Shown here: positions 45,020-56,784 of the stretch, in pieces
Layout of the letters: every line of letters starts with the position of its first letter
Position numbering within the stretch: position 1 is the first letter of the stretch
Assembly: GCA_016630955.3 (NCBI GenBank)
Contig: CM049996.1
Span: 930,001-994,000, forward strand
DNA: 64,000 nt
Source of the DNA: Didymella arachidicola
Lineage: Eukaryota; Ascomycota; Dothideomycetes; Pleosporales; Didymellaceae
Reading direction: 5' to 3'
Translations under genes and position numbers: made by a program
The notes under the pieces: model-generated
The model's input: the letters and a program-made list of their open reading frames with translations, nothing else
Database searches by the model: none
Told to the model about the DNA's origin: nothing

Positions 45020-48000
45020 TTAGACACAGCAGACTGAACATACTACAGTACAACGTACGCAAGTCGAGAGACATGGTTATGGCGCCGCTGCTGCGCGACC
45101 CAGGGATTCACGACTTCGACATTATCGCCATCCAAGAGCCGTGGAGGAACCCGTACACGGCCACCACTCAGCACCCAGCTAAGGACAGGTTCCACCTCTG
45201 CTACCTAACGGGAGACGCGGAAGGCCAAGCACAGGTCTGCTTCTTTATTAACAAGAGAATAGATTAGACAAAGTGGCGCTTTAAGGAGCAAACAAGAGAC
45301 ATTTGTTCTATTATCATTAACATAGACCTAACAGACAATTAGCAAAGCCAAGAGCGGCTTATTGTTCACAACGTCTACAACCCGCCAAAGACCTCGAACA
45401 ACTAGCAGAGCGCATTACCGCAGGTGCGGCAGGCGTTAAGGCATCATTAGACAAACAAACAAGTGCTGCTTAGTTACTTCAATCTGCACCACCCCCTATA
45501 GGGAGGACTGAACAGAGAGGTCACTGATCCTAAATTAGAAGACCTGATAGACATTATAGGGGACTTTGCGCTCTACAGTACCCTCCCACCAGGCACAGTA
45601 ACGTACGAAGAAGGCCGATCGCAGTCTGCAATCGATCTTTGCCTTGTTACAACAGGGCTAATTAAGCAAGTTATCAAAAGCGAAGTAGACAGAAGCCTAG
45701 ACCACGACTCGGATTATCTGCCTATATGCACAACACTAGATCTCACAGTGCGATGTCTCGAGAAGAAGCCGCGGAAAGACTGGAAAAGACTGAACGAGAA
45801 ACTGTATACGAAAGCGTTGACGCGCTCTCTGCCTCCCCTTCGAAGGCCACTTACAAAGACAGCGCTCGACTCCTACACGGCTGAGGTGACAGCGGCAATC
45901 CAGGACGCGATACACGAAGCAGTGCCTGAGACTCATCCCTCCACTTACACGCGCGAGGGATGGACTGAGGAATGCAGAGCGGTGCTCGCTGAGACAAAAC
46001 GACTGAAGAGAGCACACAGTCGACACCACACGGAAGAGACATGGGAAGCATACCGCGCCGCGAGGAACCACAAAGCAAGAACAATCAGTAAAGCACTGCA
46101 AAAAGCACACAGAGACCGTATTGAGCAGGCATCTGAATCGCCAGACGCGCTGTGGAAGCTAGCGAAGTAGGCGCGAATGAGGCACGACTAGTTAACCCGA
46201 TCCATACCGGCTATACATCATCCTAACAGACGGCAAGAACTCATCGACCCCGCAGACAAGGCCGAGCTATTTTGAGACGTCTTCTTCCCAACGCCACCCG
46301 AAGCAGACTTGGGAGACATTCAGCATGCCGCATACAGCGGCCAGATCGACATGCCGCCGATTGAGGAAAAGGAGATACGTACTGCCATCCGAGCGGCATC
46401 GCCCCTCAAGGCTCCAGGCCCGGACGGGATCACGAACAAGGCACTGCAAGCCGGGATCGATCTGATTGTAGCCCATTTGACAAGGATCTTCAACCAAAGT
46501 CTGCGGCTGGGTTACTGCCCAGTCTTATTCCGAGCCTCCATCACAGCGGTCTTGCGCAAACCAGGCAAACCCAACTACGCGATCCCTAAGGCGTACCGTC
46601 CTATCGCACTGCTCAACACCATTGGTAAGGTCATGGATGCAGTGATAGCACGGAGACTGAGCTACCACGTCGAGACCCACCACGTGCTACCCCCGACCCA
46701 TATGGGTGGAAGGAAGCATCGATCCACCGAGCACGCACTACACGCTGTCACGGCGAAGATCTACGAACAGTGGAACAGCGGCAAGGACGGTCAGGTGGCT
46801 AGTCTCCTGTTGCTAGACGTATCTGGAGCCTTCGACAATGTGTCCCACAAGCGGCTGCTTCACAACCTGCGAAAGCGGAAGGTCGACGAGAACACAGTGC
46901 GCTGGATAGCAAGCTTCTTGAGCGACAGACACACTCACATCCTGGTCGATGGATTCAAATCCCAAGAATACGCAATCAACAGGGGCATTCCGCAGGGCTC
47001 GCCCCTCTCACCGCTGCTCTATATCCTGTACAACGCCGACTTGGTTGACCAGTGCAACGAGCAGACAGATGCAATGTCTACGGGATACATTGATGACGTG
47101 GCCATCCTCGCTTGGGGCAAGACCACAGAATGAACGTGCGAAATACTGGGCGCCGTACTTGAGAAAGCACAGCGATGGGCTACCACTCACGCATCGGTCT
47201 TCGCTCCCGACAAGTTCCAGCTGACCCACTTCACAAGATCGCGCAAACGCATCAACGTCGACGCGCCCATCCAGACAGAGTGGGGCGAGATCAAGCCGTC
47301 ACCAACGTGCAAATACCTAGGCTTGACACTGGACACAAAGCTGAAGTGGAGAGAGCATGTAGAGTCGATCAAACAGAAGGCAACTCGCACAGTGCACACG
47401 CTGAGCAGTTTGGGTAGCTCCACCTGGGGCGTCCGGCTGCAAGACATGCGCAGGCTGTACGAAGCCATCGCGCTGCCACAGATGATGTACGCGTGCTCCA
47501 TCTGGTCCAACGCCAACCTCAACGACAAGAAGCGCGGCTACACGCACAAGACGGTCGACGCCCTTCGCAGAATCCAAGCAAGAGCAGCGAGGAGCATATG
47601 CGGCGCCTACAGAGCGACATCGAGGGTCGCGCTCGACGTGGAGACATTCCTTCTTCCTGTCGAGCAGCAGATCTGGAAGCACAACGCGGACGCCATTACT
47701 TGACTGTCGTCCTCTAGGGCCATCGCGCAAACTGCGTGCTACGAGCTACGCGAACCAGTACCAGTGGTCATCGACAAGAACTACAGGGCACACAAAAGCC
47801 CTTGGCAGAAAGCCTACGAGGCACTGAGGGGCAAGCAGGTGCGCGATCTCGACAAGCAAGAGCCCATCCCTCCGTTCATCACACCGCCGTGGCGGCGAGG
47901 GCCACATACCTACATCGACAGCGACGCCGACAGGGCCCGCGAACGCCATAATCACGAATGTGCAGTAAACAAGAGCCTCAGCATATATACAGATGGCAGC

Positions 48001-48921
48001 GGCATCGAGGGCGAGATCGGCTCCGCAGCAGTGTGCCTACTAACACAACAGACGCTATCCGTGCATATAGGACCCGACACACTGTCGACAGTATACACCG
48101 CGGAATTGCAAGGCATCAGCCTGGCACTGCAGATCGCGCAGGAGTATGCGGACGGAGACGGCGAACGCAAACAGATAGCCATTTACACGGACAACCAAGC
48201 CGCCATCTAGTCAATTGCCAAAGCCGAAGGGCGATTAGGGGCGTACATCCTCGCGGACATCGCGCAACAGGTCCTGGAGCTCCAGGACAAAGGATGCTCA
48301 GTGATTGTCCGATGGATACCTGCCCACGTGGGCATACCCGGAAACGAGGCCGCCGACCAGGCTGCCAAGGAAGCCACCGGATGGAGAGAGAACGGCCGCA
48401 GACAGCAGCCAGCAGACCCGCCCGCACAGCTATACCCACTCAAAACGACACTCAGACGGTGGTGCAAGACGCAGGCAGAGAGAGCGTGGATCAGCGCGTG
48501 GAGGGAAGAAAAGAAAGGCCGCGCGACATACAGGCACACACCGACGCCCACCAGGAAGGTGCTGCAGCTCCATGAGAGGCTTAGCAAAAGGGAAAGCGCG
48601 CTGCTGGTGCAGCTGCGGACCGAGAAGATTGGTCTCAACGACTTCCTCTTCAATCGACACGTTCCGGACATCACTAGCCCCGGCTGCAGCTGTGGAGAGG
48701 GGCGGCAGACCGTCGCTCACGTCCTCCTCCACTGCAGCAAGCACAAGGACCTCCGGAACCGCATCTTCGCCAACCTTTCCGGACGACACAGCCTCAGGAC
48801 CATCCTGAGCACGCCGCAGCTAGCTACCAAAGCCATCCAGTATATGGAGCAGACGCAGATCCTTGGGCATATGGGGATCAGAGATACGCAGACGACGCCG
48901 AGCGTTGGGGGGAGACTGTAG
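45016..48921 (+). pseudogene. LINE ORF2: endonuclease, reverse transcriptase, RNase H; nonsense-riddled
   Basis: One continuous frame of about 1300 codons. Order: APE-type endonuclease (ILQYNVRKSRD, IIAIQEPWRNP), reverse transcriptase (SPLKAPGPDGITNKAL, IPKAYRPIALLNTIGK, INRGIPQGSPLSPLLY, catalytic GYIDDVAI), RNase H (IYTDGSGIEGEIGSAAV, VYTAELQGISLAL, WIPAHVGIPGNEAADQAAKEA) and a terminal zinc knuckle (CSCGEGRQTVAHVLLHCSKH). It is interrupted by a dozen or so TAG/TGA codons, densest in 45265-45520. Each is consistent with CAG/TGG to TAG or CGA to TGA, with no indel needed. Inactive as read, though domain motifs are well kept. Confidence 0.88.
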
Positions 48922-49255
48922 GTACAGCGGACGCGACAGACGAGGCAGAGCGCCTCTATGAGCCTAGAATCACAGCATACAGTTAGAAGAACCAGTATCT
49001 AGATGGGCCGGCAAGCATATTTAGATAGTGGTTGATGGAAGACGGCAGGTTACGGGGGCAGCTGGTTCTTCTTCGCGAAGGATGAAGTGGGGCGGCGCGG
49101 ATCAACGTCCGCACCGCGTCCGCTGTCTGCCACAGCCTGTCACTCCGGGCATAGCTGCGCAGTACGCGGCTGAAACCGAGTAGGACAACTAAACTAAACT
49201 ATAGTGCCTTTCTTTACACCTCTCTTTTATAGGCTGCTTAGATCCCTTACTACTA

Positions 49256-51102
49256 ACGTAAGTGCATAGCGAGCGCGCCAGCTAGGCGAGCGCGCCACCC
49301 TAACAAGCTGTTAGGCCTACAAACTGCAACATTACAACACTACAACGCTGTACTGTAGTTTAGAGTACAGAATATTAATCGCTAACCTCTACTACATCTT
49401 TCTTACACGTGCGCGAATTATAACCAGTCTCTCTGCAGAGCCTACAGTGCCCTTTGCCCCTTTTGCCTGTACCTGTTCGAACCCTACCCTCACGACTCTC
49501 CCCTTCAACCTGCGCCTCAACGTCGTATTGGGCTATTAACTCCTCTGCCTTTTCTTTTGACAGGTCTCCACCCTTCTGAATACGCTTTCTTTTCCGTGAT
49601 TTGCGCTCAGAGGCTGCTTTATTTGACGCTTCAAGCTGCAGCACTCTGGCTGCCAACAACGTCTGCCCATGCAGCAGCATTGCCGTGCCTCTCTGCAGCT
49701 GATCAACAATCTCAACCATCGAAGTAGGTGACGATCCTTGATGCTTTTGAATACGATCGCGAAGCAGCGTTGATTGAGCCTGGATCTCGTTGGCGTTGAT
49801 GGGTGTCTTAGGGTTCCATTGGAGCTCCCCTAGGAGCGGCGGTGTCGGCGTGCGGACCTTCACATCAAGCTTTGATAGCACCACTAATGGATTGTTAGGC
49901 ACTAATCTAGTTGCCTTGAAGCTTGCTGTAATGTTTGCCTCTGAAAACGCCTGCTTAAATACCTTTGCAAAGGTTGCGATAAAGGCTTTCTTGTTAATTC
50001 TGCCAATATGGTCCAATGCCAAGCCTCTGATCTCTCTGCTGTACGCTCGCTTCAGGGGGGCAAAATAACCCACGTCAAGCGGCTGGAGGATGTGTGACGA
50101 GTGTGGAGGCATAAAGAGGGTAATTATCTTGTTCTCCTCGCTAAGCTCCTGAAAAAAAAGCGACTTGTGGCTCTCGTGGCCGTTAAGTATGAGCAGCACG
50201 TAGCTACCCACCCTCCGGCCCTCAATCTGCTTGATGAAGTGCCTGAGCCAGGCTACACCAATATTGTTGGTAGTCCAGCCGTTGTCACTTACCCTAATGC
50301 GCCATTACGACTTCAAATTAGGGAACCAAGCCTTGTTAAGGTGCTTCGCTTTGAAGATAAGGTAGGGCGCGATTGCCTAGCCCATCGCGTTGATCGCAGC
50401 GATCAAAGTTACCCACTCACGATCTCCCTGCTGGACTCCAATAGGCTTAGTACGTCTCTCTGATGCAGTGACTACTTTGACTTGATTTCCAATGCCCATT
50501 GTGAAGCCAGTCTCGTCAAAGTTGTAGGTATCGTTGTCCAGGATACCGTACTTAGCCTTAACGTTCTGTACCAGGTCAAACCAGGGCTTAATAACGTCTA
50601 GGTTGCTGCAGAGGACTCTCTGGCGATTTCTCTGTCGAGTCATACGCGATTTGACTCTAGGCTCGTGTTTAACAAAGTTTGAGGCCCACTGCGGGCCAAC
50701 AGGGTCTGCGTCGCGTGCGGCGCGCAGTTGATTAGCCATATCTTCAACCCAACGAAGCGTTGGGCTAGATCCTTGCTGGTCAAGCTTCCTTATGTACTTC
50801 ACAAGGGTCTGCTCTTCTGCCTTAGTAAGGTTTGATGATTTGGGGTGCGTATCGCGTGTTGATCGCGTTCCTGCGCGTCGCCGGTCAATTGACCTTCGGG
50901 ATACTTTGTAGACAATAGCAGCGCGTCGCACGCTTAGTTTTTGGGGCTCTTTAGTTGCTTTTAGAGCTAGCTGGATTCTCTCTTCTTTTGAAAGCAATTT
51001 AAGGTCAGGTGGTTGATCCATTAGGGTTCAAAGATTGGTAGGCCTAGCGGCTTGTTGGGGTGGCGCGCTCGCCTAGCCAGCGCGCTCGCTATGCACTCAC
51101 GT
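49256..51102 (-). mobile_element. Pogo-4: Fot1-type DNA transposon
   Basis: 1847 bases between TA duplications (49254-49255, 51103-51104), with about 65-base inverted repeats differing at a few positions. Each end has GCGAGCGCGCCA twice with a 17-base period (slightly altered in the right copy). Inserted in relic B. Confidence 0.88.
49375..51021 (-). pseudogene. Fot1-type transposase of Pogo-4, nonsense and active-site mutated
   Basis: One 548-codon frame from 51021 to 49375, interrupted by TAG just before 50377 and once more before 50211, where sister copies have Trp. The first Asp (YNFDETGF) and third (LQPLDVGYFAPL) remain, but the second motif reads LLILNGHESH. Asn replaces the catalytic Asp, a G-to-A change. 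The knuckle is altered too (CRLCRETGYNSRTCK, with Tyr for His). Inactive. Confidence 0.88.
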
Positions 51103-51590
51103 TACTACCTTTCTATTTAGTAATTAAATTCTATGCCTTACTAACTATAAGAGCTTCTTCTATCTAAACATACTTTCTTTTATAACTACGCTATACTATA
51201 AGAGCCTTAATTACCCTTTTTATACTAATATACGTGTATAATAAGTAGGACAGTAAATAAGTAAGATACTTTTACTAAGACTATACTAAAACTCTCTTCC
51301 TATACTAATACCTCTCTAATAACTATAGCTTAACGTGTTAAAAGAGTGTTAGATATAGCTTACGCTTTAAGCTCTTAAATAGGACGCGAACCTCTTAGTG
51401 CAACACACTGCAGCTATCTACAACGTGCCTAAAAGTATACTACACTAATAACGCGCTAGATAACCTTTATGCGTTAATACTATAGCTAACTTACAGAATT
51501 TAACTAGCGCTAAGAAGTAGGTAATTATTACACGCATACTTAAGCTAATTACGCGAGGAGAGTCCCCCCGGCTTAATGTTGTAGCTAATA

Positions 51591-53439
51591 ACGTGTTTTA
51601 TCACCGAGCGGGCCACCATCACCGAGTGGGCCGCCCTTACCAACATCACGTCTGTTACACGTCTATTACACTTAACCACAACACTGCGCAAATATATTAT
51701 CTATCTTATGTTATTCTTCAGAAGCGTTGCTATTATCTGACTCTACAATCTCAACAGTGCAGGTGCGCGTGTTGTGGCCAGTCTTGCCACAACGTCCACA
51801 GTGCCTCTCTTTGCGCACCCGCTTTGCATGCTGTTCGGCTGCCTCCTTACCGCCACCGTCCTTCCCAGCCATTAAGTCCTGTACGTCACCCACTGTAAGA
51901 CTCTCCTCTGTCCGAATATACCTTCTTTTGCGACTGCGCTGCTCTGTTAACGCGTTAATTGACTTCCGAAGCCCTGCCAGTTCCCGAGCCTGCAACACCG
52001 AATTATGACCTATAATAGCCATGCCTTTTGCAAGCGAGTCAACTGCTTGCAGAAGAGGAGAGATAGGTGATTCTCTGTGCCTTTGTATGCGCTCACGAAC
52101 TAGCGTTGATTGCGCCTCTATCTCTTTTATTGTAGCTGGTGTTTTAGACTCCCATGGGGTGGCCTCTGGTGGTGGAGGTGTTGGCGTGCGAACCACCACA
52201 TCAAGCTTTGATAGCACTCGCTCTGGATCGTAAGGAACTAAACCAGCGCCTCTGAAGCTTGCCAGGATATTTTCTGTTGTAATTGCCTTGTCGAAAGCAA
52301 TGCGAAAGGCTGGCAAGAACGTCTCTTTCTTAACTTGCGTGACAGAGTACCTTGTCCAGCTGTCGATCTCAGCGTAGTACGCCCGCTTCAAGGGGGCAAA
52401 ACAGCCCACGTCAAGCGGCTGCAACAGGTGCGACGAGTGTGGGGGCATACACAAGGTAATAATCTTGTGTTCTGTGCAATATTGATGAAATGCAGCAGAG
52501 TTGTGGCTCTCGTGGCCGTCTACAATTAGTAGACGGTACGCACCCACAGTACGCTCCTTTGTATGCGCGTCAAAGTGCTTCAACCACTTTAGACCAAGTT
52601 CATTTGTTGTCCAGCCGTTGGCGCTTGTTTCAATTACCCATTCCCGAGGCAGGCCTGGGTACCAGCTTGATATAAGGACCTTGCCACCAAAGATAATGAA
52701 GGGCGGGATAGCCCAGCCAGCAGCGCAGATGCCCTGGATGATTGTGACCCAGTCACGGTTGCCTGGCTGTATCTTCTTTGGATTGGTACGCTTCTCAGAG
52801 CCTGTAAAGACCATCTGAGCGCATATTATGCCCATCATGAACCCAGACTCATCAAAATTGTATGTGTCTTTATCAAGGATGCCGTACTTCTCCTTTGTCT
52901 TCCTCACCAGCTCGAACCAGGGCGTTATGACGCGTGCGTCTTCGTTCAGAGCTCGCTGTCGATCGTATGGACGGCTGCGCCGAAGCTTGACTTCTTTGGT
53001 ACGCGTTCTGAACCTGTCTACCCAGCACTTGCCAACAGGTCCTTCACCGCGCGCAGCAAGTAGATCATTGGCCATTTCTTCCACCATAGTCCTTGTAGCG
53101 CCTATCCCTCGCTCGTCCAGCTCAAGTATACGTCTCACTATTGCCTCCTCCTCTGTCTTCTTTAGCTTCTTTGAGTTGGGCTCGGTATCGCGTCGTGAAG
53201 GCTTTCCGTCGCGTCGTCGTTGGAGCGTTGTTCGGGGGACGTCAAATGCTTTAGACGCGTGTCTTGTACTATTAGGCACAGGACCTTTTGTAGCCTGGAT
53301 GGCAAGGTATAGTGTGCCTTCGTTGTAGGTTAATTGCGCGTTGTGTTGTGGTGACATGACTGTAATAGACGGTAAGAGACGCGATGTTGGTGAGGGCGGC
53401 CCACTCGGTGATAGTGGCCCGCTCGGTGATAAAACACGT
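51591..53439 (-). mobile_element. Pogo-5: intact Fot1-type transposon nested in relic A
   Basis: 1849 bases between TA (51589-51590, 53440-53441). Inverted repeats of about 57 bases differ at two positions. Each carries ATCACCGAGCGGGCCACC and a variant, 18 bases apart. The flanks rejoin as gttgtagctaa-TA-tagctaattctctgc, the RIP-altered form of an intact sister sequence, so insertion followed RIP of relic A. Confidence 0.9.
51711..53357 (-). CDS. Intact Fot1-type DDE transposase (Pogo-5)
   Basis: 548 residues with no interruption. N-terminal HTH (TRHASKAFDVPRTTLQRRR), second HTH block ending WVDRFRTRTKEV, DDE_1 core with Asp in YNFDESGFMMG, LLIVDGHESH and LLQPLDVGCFAPLKRAYY. A basic linker is followed by a CCHC knuckle (HCGRCGKTGHNTRTC) and an acidic tail. 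All three catalytic Asp are present and the inverted repeats are near perfect, so this is one of the best candidates for a working transposase in the window. Confidence 0.92.
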   Translation of the reverse strand: MSPQHNAQLTYNEGTLYLAIQATKGPVPNSTRHASKAFDVPRTTLQRRRDGKPSRRDTEPNSKKLKKTEEEAIVRRILELDERGIGATRTMVEEMANDLLAARGEGPVGKCWVDRFRTRTKEVKLRRSRPYDRQRALNEDARVITPWFELVRKTKEKYGILDKDTYNFDESGFMMGIICAQMVFTGSEKRTNPKKIQPGNRDWVTIIQGICAAGWAIPPFIIFGGKVLISSWYPGLPREWVIETSANGWTTNELGLKWLKHFDAHTKERTVGAYRLLIVDGHESHNSAAFHQYCTEHKIITLCMPPHSSHLLQPLDVGCFAPLKRAYYAEIDSWTRYSVTQVKKETFLPAFRIAFDKAITTENILASFRGAGLVPYDPERVLSKLDVVVRTPTPPPPEATPWESKTPATIKEIEAQSTLVRERIQRHRESPISPLLQAVDSLAKGMAIIGHNSVLQARELAGLRKSINALTEQRSRKRRYIRTEESLTVGDVQDLMAGKDGGGKEAAEQHAKRVRKERHCGRCGKTGHNTRTCTVEIVESDNSNASEE

Positions 53440-53786
53440 TATAGCTAATTCTCTGCAAAAAAAGCGCGGTTTGGCTCCTGTTAGCCGAAGGTAGGCTAGC
53501 AGGTTTGTTTCGCGTTAAGAGGAGCTTAAAATAGTCTTTAATTATAAGTATAACTACAGGTAAGCCCTCTATAAGGATACTAAGGTTATATAGGGCTAGT
53601 TTAACCTTGTAGCTAATACTAAAGCTATGTATAGCATCTAGAATAACAATATATATAACTTTAATAAGACAGGCTTTATAATAGGCTAGATATCTACTAG
53701 AGTTATTATTATAGATATAGAGAAGCTAGGATAAGCAAAGCAGATCTAGCTAGGCAACTAAGAGTAGGTAATAGTTATTAAGGGTA

Positions 53787-55620
53787 ACGCTTTGTACGGC
53801 TGAATGGCGCACCCTACTGAAATGGCGCGCTTTGTCGCACATTCACCTTTGCACCTTAATATCTCAACACTACAACAAGCAATTCAGGCGTGCGATGGCT
53901 TAGATTAATCCTCTATCTCTGCTACATCTTTCTAGCAGGTGCGCTTGTTGTGCCCGGTCTTGCCGCACGTCTTACAGCGACGTTTATTTTTACTGCTGCT
54001 ACCTACCTGCGCACCACCTTCTTGTGCCTCAGCCTTAGCGTCTATCTCCTTTAGTATTTCCTCTGCCTCTGCCTGCGAGAGAGTCCCGCCTTCCTGAATC
54101 CGCTTCTTTTTGCGCTTCTTACGCTCAGAAGCAGCCTCATTTACCTGCTCAAGCTTAGCTATCCTTGCCTCAAGCAGCGTGTGCGAATGGTCCCTCTTTG
54201 CAGACCCCCTTTTGACCTGCAGAACCATCTCAATAATTGAGTCAGGAGAGGAACTCTTATGTTCCCTTATCCTCTTGATTGTTAGCGTTGCCTGGCTGTC
54301 AATTTCAATCGCGTTGGTTGGTGTTTTAGGTTGCCAGTTAGTAGGCCCTGGTAGAGGCGGTGTTGGCGTGCGAGGCTTGACTTCAAGCCTTGACAGCACC
54401 ACCTCTGGGTTAAGTGGAACCAAGCCAGTTGCTTTAAAGCTTGATATAATGTTGCTCTTTGATATAGCCTTGTCGTATACTGGTTGAAACGTTGCTAAGA
54501 AGGTCTTTTTGTCCACATGGGTGATGTGACTGTCTGCCAAGCTTTTGATTTCCTTCTTATACGCCTGCTTTAGCGGGGCAAAACACCCAACGTCCAGTGG
54601 CTGCAGGATGTGAGAGGCGTGCGGAGGCATGCAGAGAGCAATAATCTTGCTTTCCTCGCAGAGGTTTTGGAATTCGAGTGACTTATGGCTCTCGTGGCCA
54701 TCAATAATCAGCAGCCGATGGCTACCTACAGTAGCAGCCTCTGTATGCTGGATAAAGTGCTTTAGCCAGGCAAGGCCAAGCTCATTCGAGGTCCAGCCAT
54801 TCTTGCTAACCCTAATCCTCTAATCCTTTGGGTTGTTAACGTACCAGGCCTTGTCGTGGTGCTTTGCTTTGAGGATAAAGAAGGGTGGGATAGACCAGCC
54901 CATCGCGTTGATACAAGCGATCAGAGTTATCCACTCACGATCGCTAGGCTGGACGCTGAGTGGTGCAAGACGTCTCTCAGAAGCAGTTACTACCTTAACT
55001 GACCCTCCAACGCCTATCTGGAAGCCAGTCTCGTCAAAGTTGTAGGTATCTTGGTCTAGGATGCCGTACTTGGCTTTGACATTGCGTACAAGGCCAAACC
55101 AGGGACTGATAATAGCTAGATCGCTGCACAGGACTCTCCGGTAATCCCTTGGTCTAGAAATCTGAGACTTGATCTCAGGTTTCCGTCTGATAAACCGGTA
55201 GACCCAGTGTTCTCCAACCTTGCCTGCACTGCGAGCAGCCAGCAGTTGATCAGCCATCTCTCGCACGTAGGCAAGCGTAGGGCCAAAGCCTCGCGCGTTA
55301 AGCTTCCTTATGTATTGAATAAGCACCTCCTCTTCTTGCCTTGTAAGCTTACACGCGTTAGGGTGGACAACGCGTTGAGAAGCTGGTTTGGCGCGTTGCC
55401 TTCGAAGGGTAGTTTCAGGCACGTTGTAGACAGCAGCAGCGCGTCGCTGGCTTAGATTCGCGTTTGATTTCATAGCTTTGATAGCAAGGTCAATTCTCTC
55501 TCCACGAGGAAGCAATTCAAGATTAATTTGTTGCGACATTGTTGGTGGTGGTTAAAAGTAGTGAGGTCTTGGCAAGGTGCGCCATTTCAGTGGGGTGCGC
55601 CATTCAGCCGTACAAAGCGT
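53787..55620 (-). mobile_element. Pogo-6: Fot1-type transposon nested in relic A
   Basis: 1834 bases between TA (53785-53786, 55621-55622). The outer 40 bases of the ends are nearly identical and contain CTGAATGGCGC and CTGAAATGGCGC with a 17-18 base period. Same length and protein family as Pogo-9. Confidence 0.88.
53905..55539 (-). pseudogene. Fot1-type transposase of Pogo-6, two nonsense codons
   Basis: 544-codon frame closely matching the intact Pogo-9 transposase. It is broken by TAG at 54820-54822 (Trp in Pogo-9) and by TAG in the last knuckle (Gln in Pogo-9). The three catalytic Asp motifs (YNFDETGF, LLIIDGHESH, LQPLDVGCFAPL) are preserved. Both lesions are RIP-type changes, so loss of function is probably recent. 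Confidence 0.88.
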
Positions 55621-55622
55621 TA

Positions 55623-56660
55623 TTAATACTACAGGATAGGCTGTTCCGCCCTACATTATCTTTAAAGCCTACTAATACTAGTCTAGCTAGTATAAGAAAA
55701 ACAACCTGCTCTAAGATTAGACTATTGCTATCTCTAAGAACGGCTAGACTACTAATAAGCTTGGTCTTAACTACTTAATGCACTTTGACGCGCATACAAA
55801 GGAGCGTACTGTTGGCAGCCACTGTCTGCTAGTTATCGATGGCCACGAGAGCCACGATTCGCTGGATTTCCAGCAATACTGCAAGGATAACAAGATTATC
55901 ACTGTATGTATGCCTGCGCACTCGTCGCACCTCCTGCAGCCACTTGACGTGGGTTGTTTTGGCCCTCTAAAGAAGGCGTATAGGGATGAGGTTAATAAGC
56001 TTATGCGCAACTGGATCAACCACATTACAAAGCAGGAGTTCCTGCCATGCTTCAAAGCGGCTTACAAGAAAGCCATTACCCCTAGCAACATCTAGGGAGG
56101 GTTCTGAGGCGCAGGACTGGTCCCTTTTGACCCAGAACGGGTTATATTAACCCTTGATGTGAAGCTGCGCACTCCATCACCACCACTCCCTACAAACAAC
56201 GAGCCCTGGCAGTCGCAAACCCTAAGCAATACCCTGGAATTTGGGTTGCAATTAACTTTAATTCGAGAGAAGTATAAGAAGCAGCAGGGCAGCTCACCAA
56301 ACTCAGTGCTAAGGGCGCTTGAGCACTACGCAAAGGGGGCAGCAATTGTTGCGCACAAGCTTGTATTGGCGCAACAGGAGATAGCTGAGCTTCGAGCAGC
56401 CAATAAGGCCACCACGCGACGTAGATCGCACAATAGAAAGCGGATTCAGTTAGAAGGGACTATAACAGTTGAGGAGGGCTAGCGATTAACAGCTCTAAGG
56501 GAGCTTGGGGCGCGTGGTGATGGTAAGAAGGCAAAGAGGCAGGTGTGCGCTGAAGTAGGTGAGCCCTCCCAACAACGCTGTAGACGGGTGCAGAGAGGGT
56601 GGGCACAACGCGCGAACATGCAAGAATGATGTAGAAGAGGTCTCTAAGTAATATCACAGC
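55623..56660 (+). pseudogene. Transposase 3' half of relic A
   Basis: Plus-strand continuation of the relic A transposase: decayed until about 55760, then readable from FDAHTKERTVGSH through LLVIDGHESHDS and LLQPLDVGCFGPLKKAY to a damaged zinc-knuckle region. TAG and TGA codons occur after SNI and before the C-terminus. Non-functional. Confidence 0.75.
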
Positions 56661-56784
56661 TTGTTTTACCCTATGCAGAGCTAAAGTGTGGTGTTTTGGG
56701 CCATAATAGGGTGAGCTTTGGTGTGGTCTTGGCAAAAGTGGCCCGCTTGTTGACATGGTCCGCTCGTTGTACATGTACGTTATA

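Larger units (their letters stand above)
43206..49198 (+). mobile_element. Tad1-like non-LTR retrotransposon (LINE), about 6 kb
   Basis: Nearly full-length LINE flanked by the 14-base duplication CTATAGTGCCTTTC (43192-43205 and 49199-49212). It has a 128-base 5' leader, ORF1, ORF2 and a 277-base 3' end finishing in a short ACTAAACTAAA tail instead of poly(A). The nonsense codons are TAG or TGA explicable by C-to-T or G-to-A changes. The two copies of the target sequence are identical, although the target already looks RIP-mutated. Confidence 0.9.
51232..56780 (+). mobile_element. Relic A: RIP-decayed Fot1-type element carrying nested Pogo-5 and Pogo-6
   Basis: Plus-strand element in three pieces, 51232-51590, 53440-53786 and 55621-56780, which read as one copy of the family in the right half of Pogo-3 once Pogo-5 and Pogo-6 are removed. 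The right inverted repeat ends at 56780 (ACGT, then TA). The left end is blurred by mutation, so 51232 is approximate. In the first two pieces nearly all CA is TA, whereas the third is much better preserved beyond about 55760. Confidence 0.78.

Noticed and set aside
48305..48808. Frames shifted within the LINE RNase H region
   Set aside because: They overlap ORF2 in other frames; the RNase H and zinc-knuckle motifs are all in the ORF2 frame.
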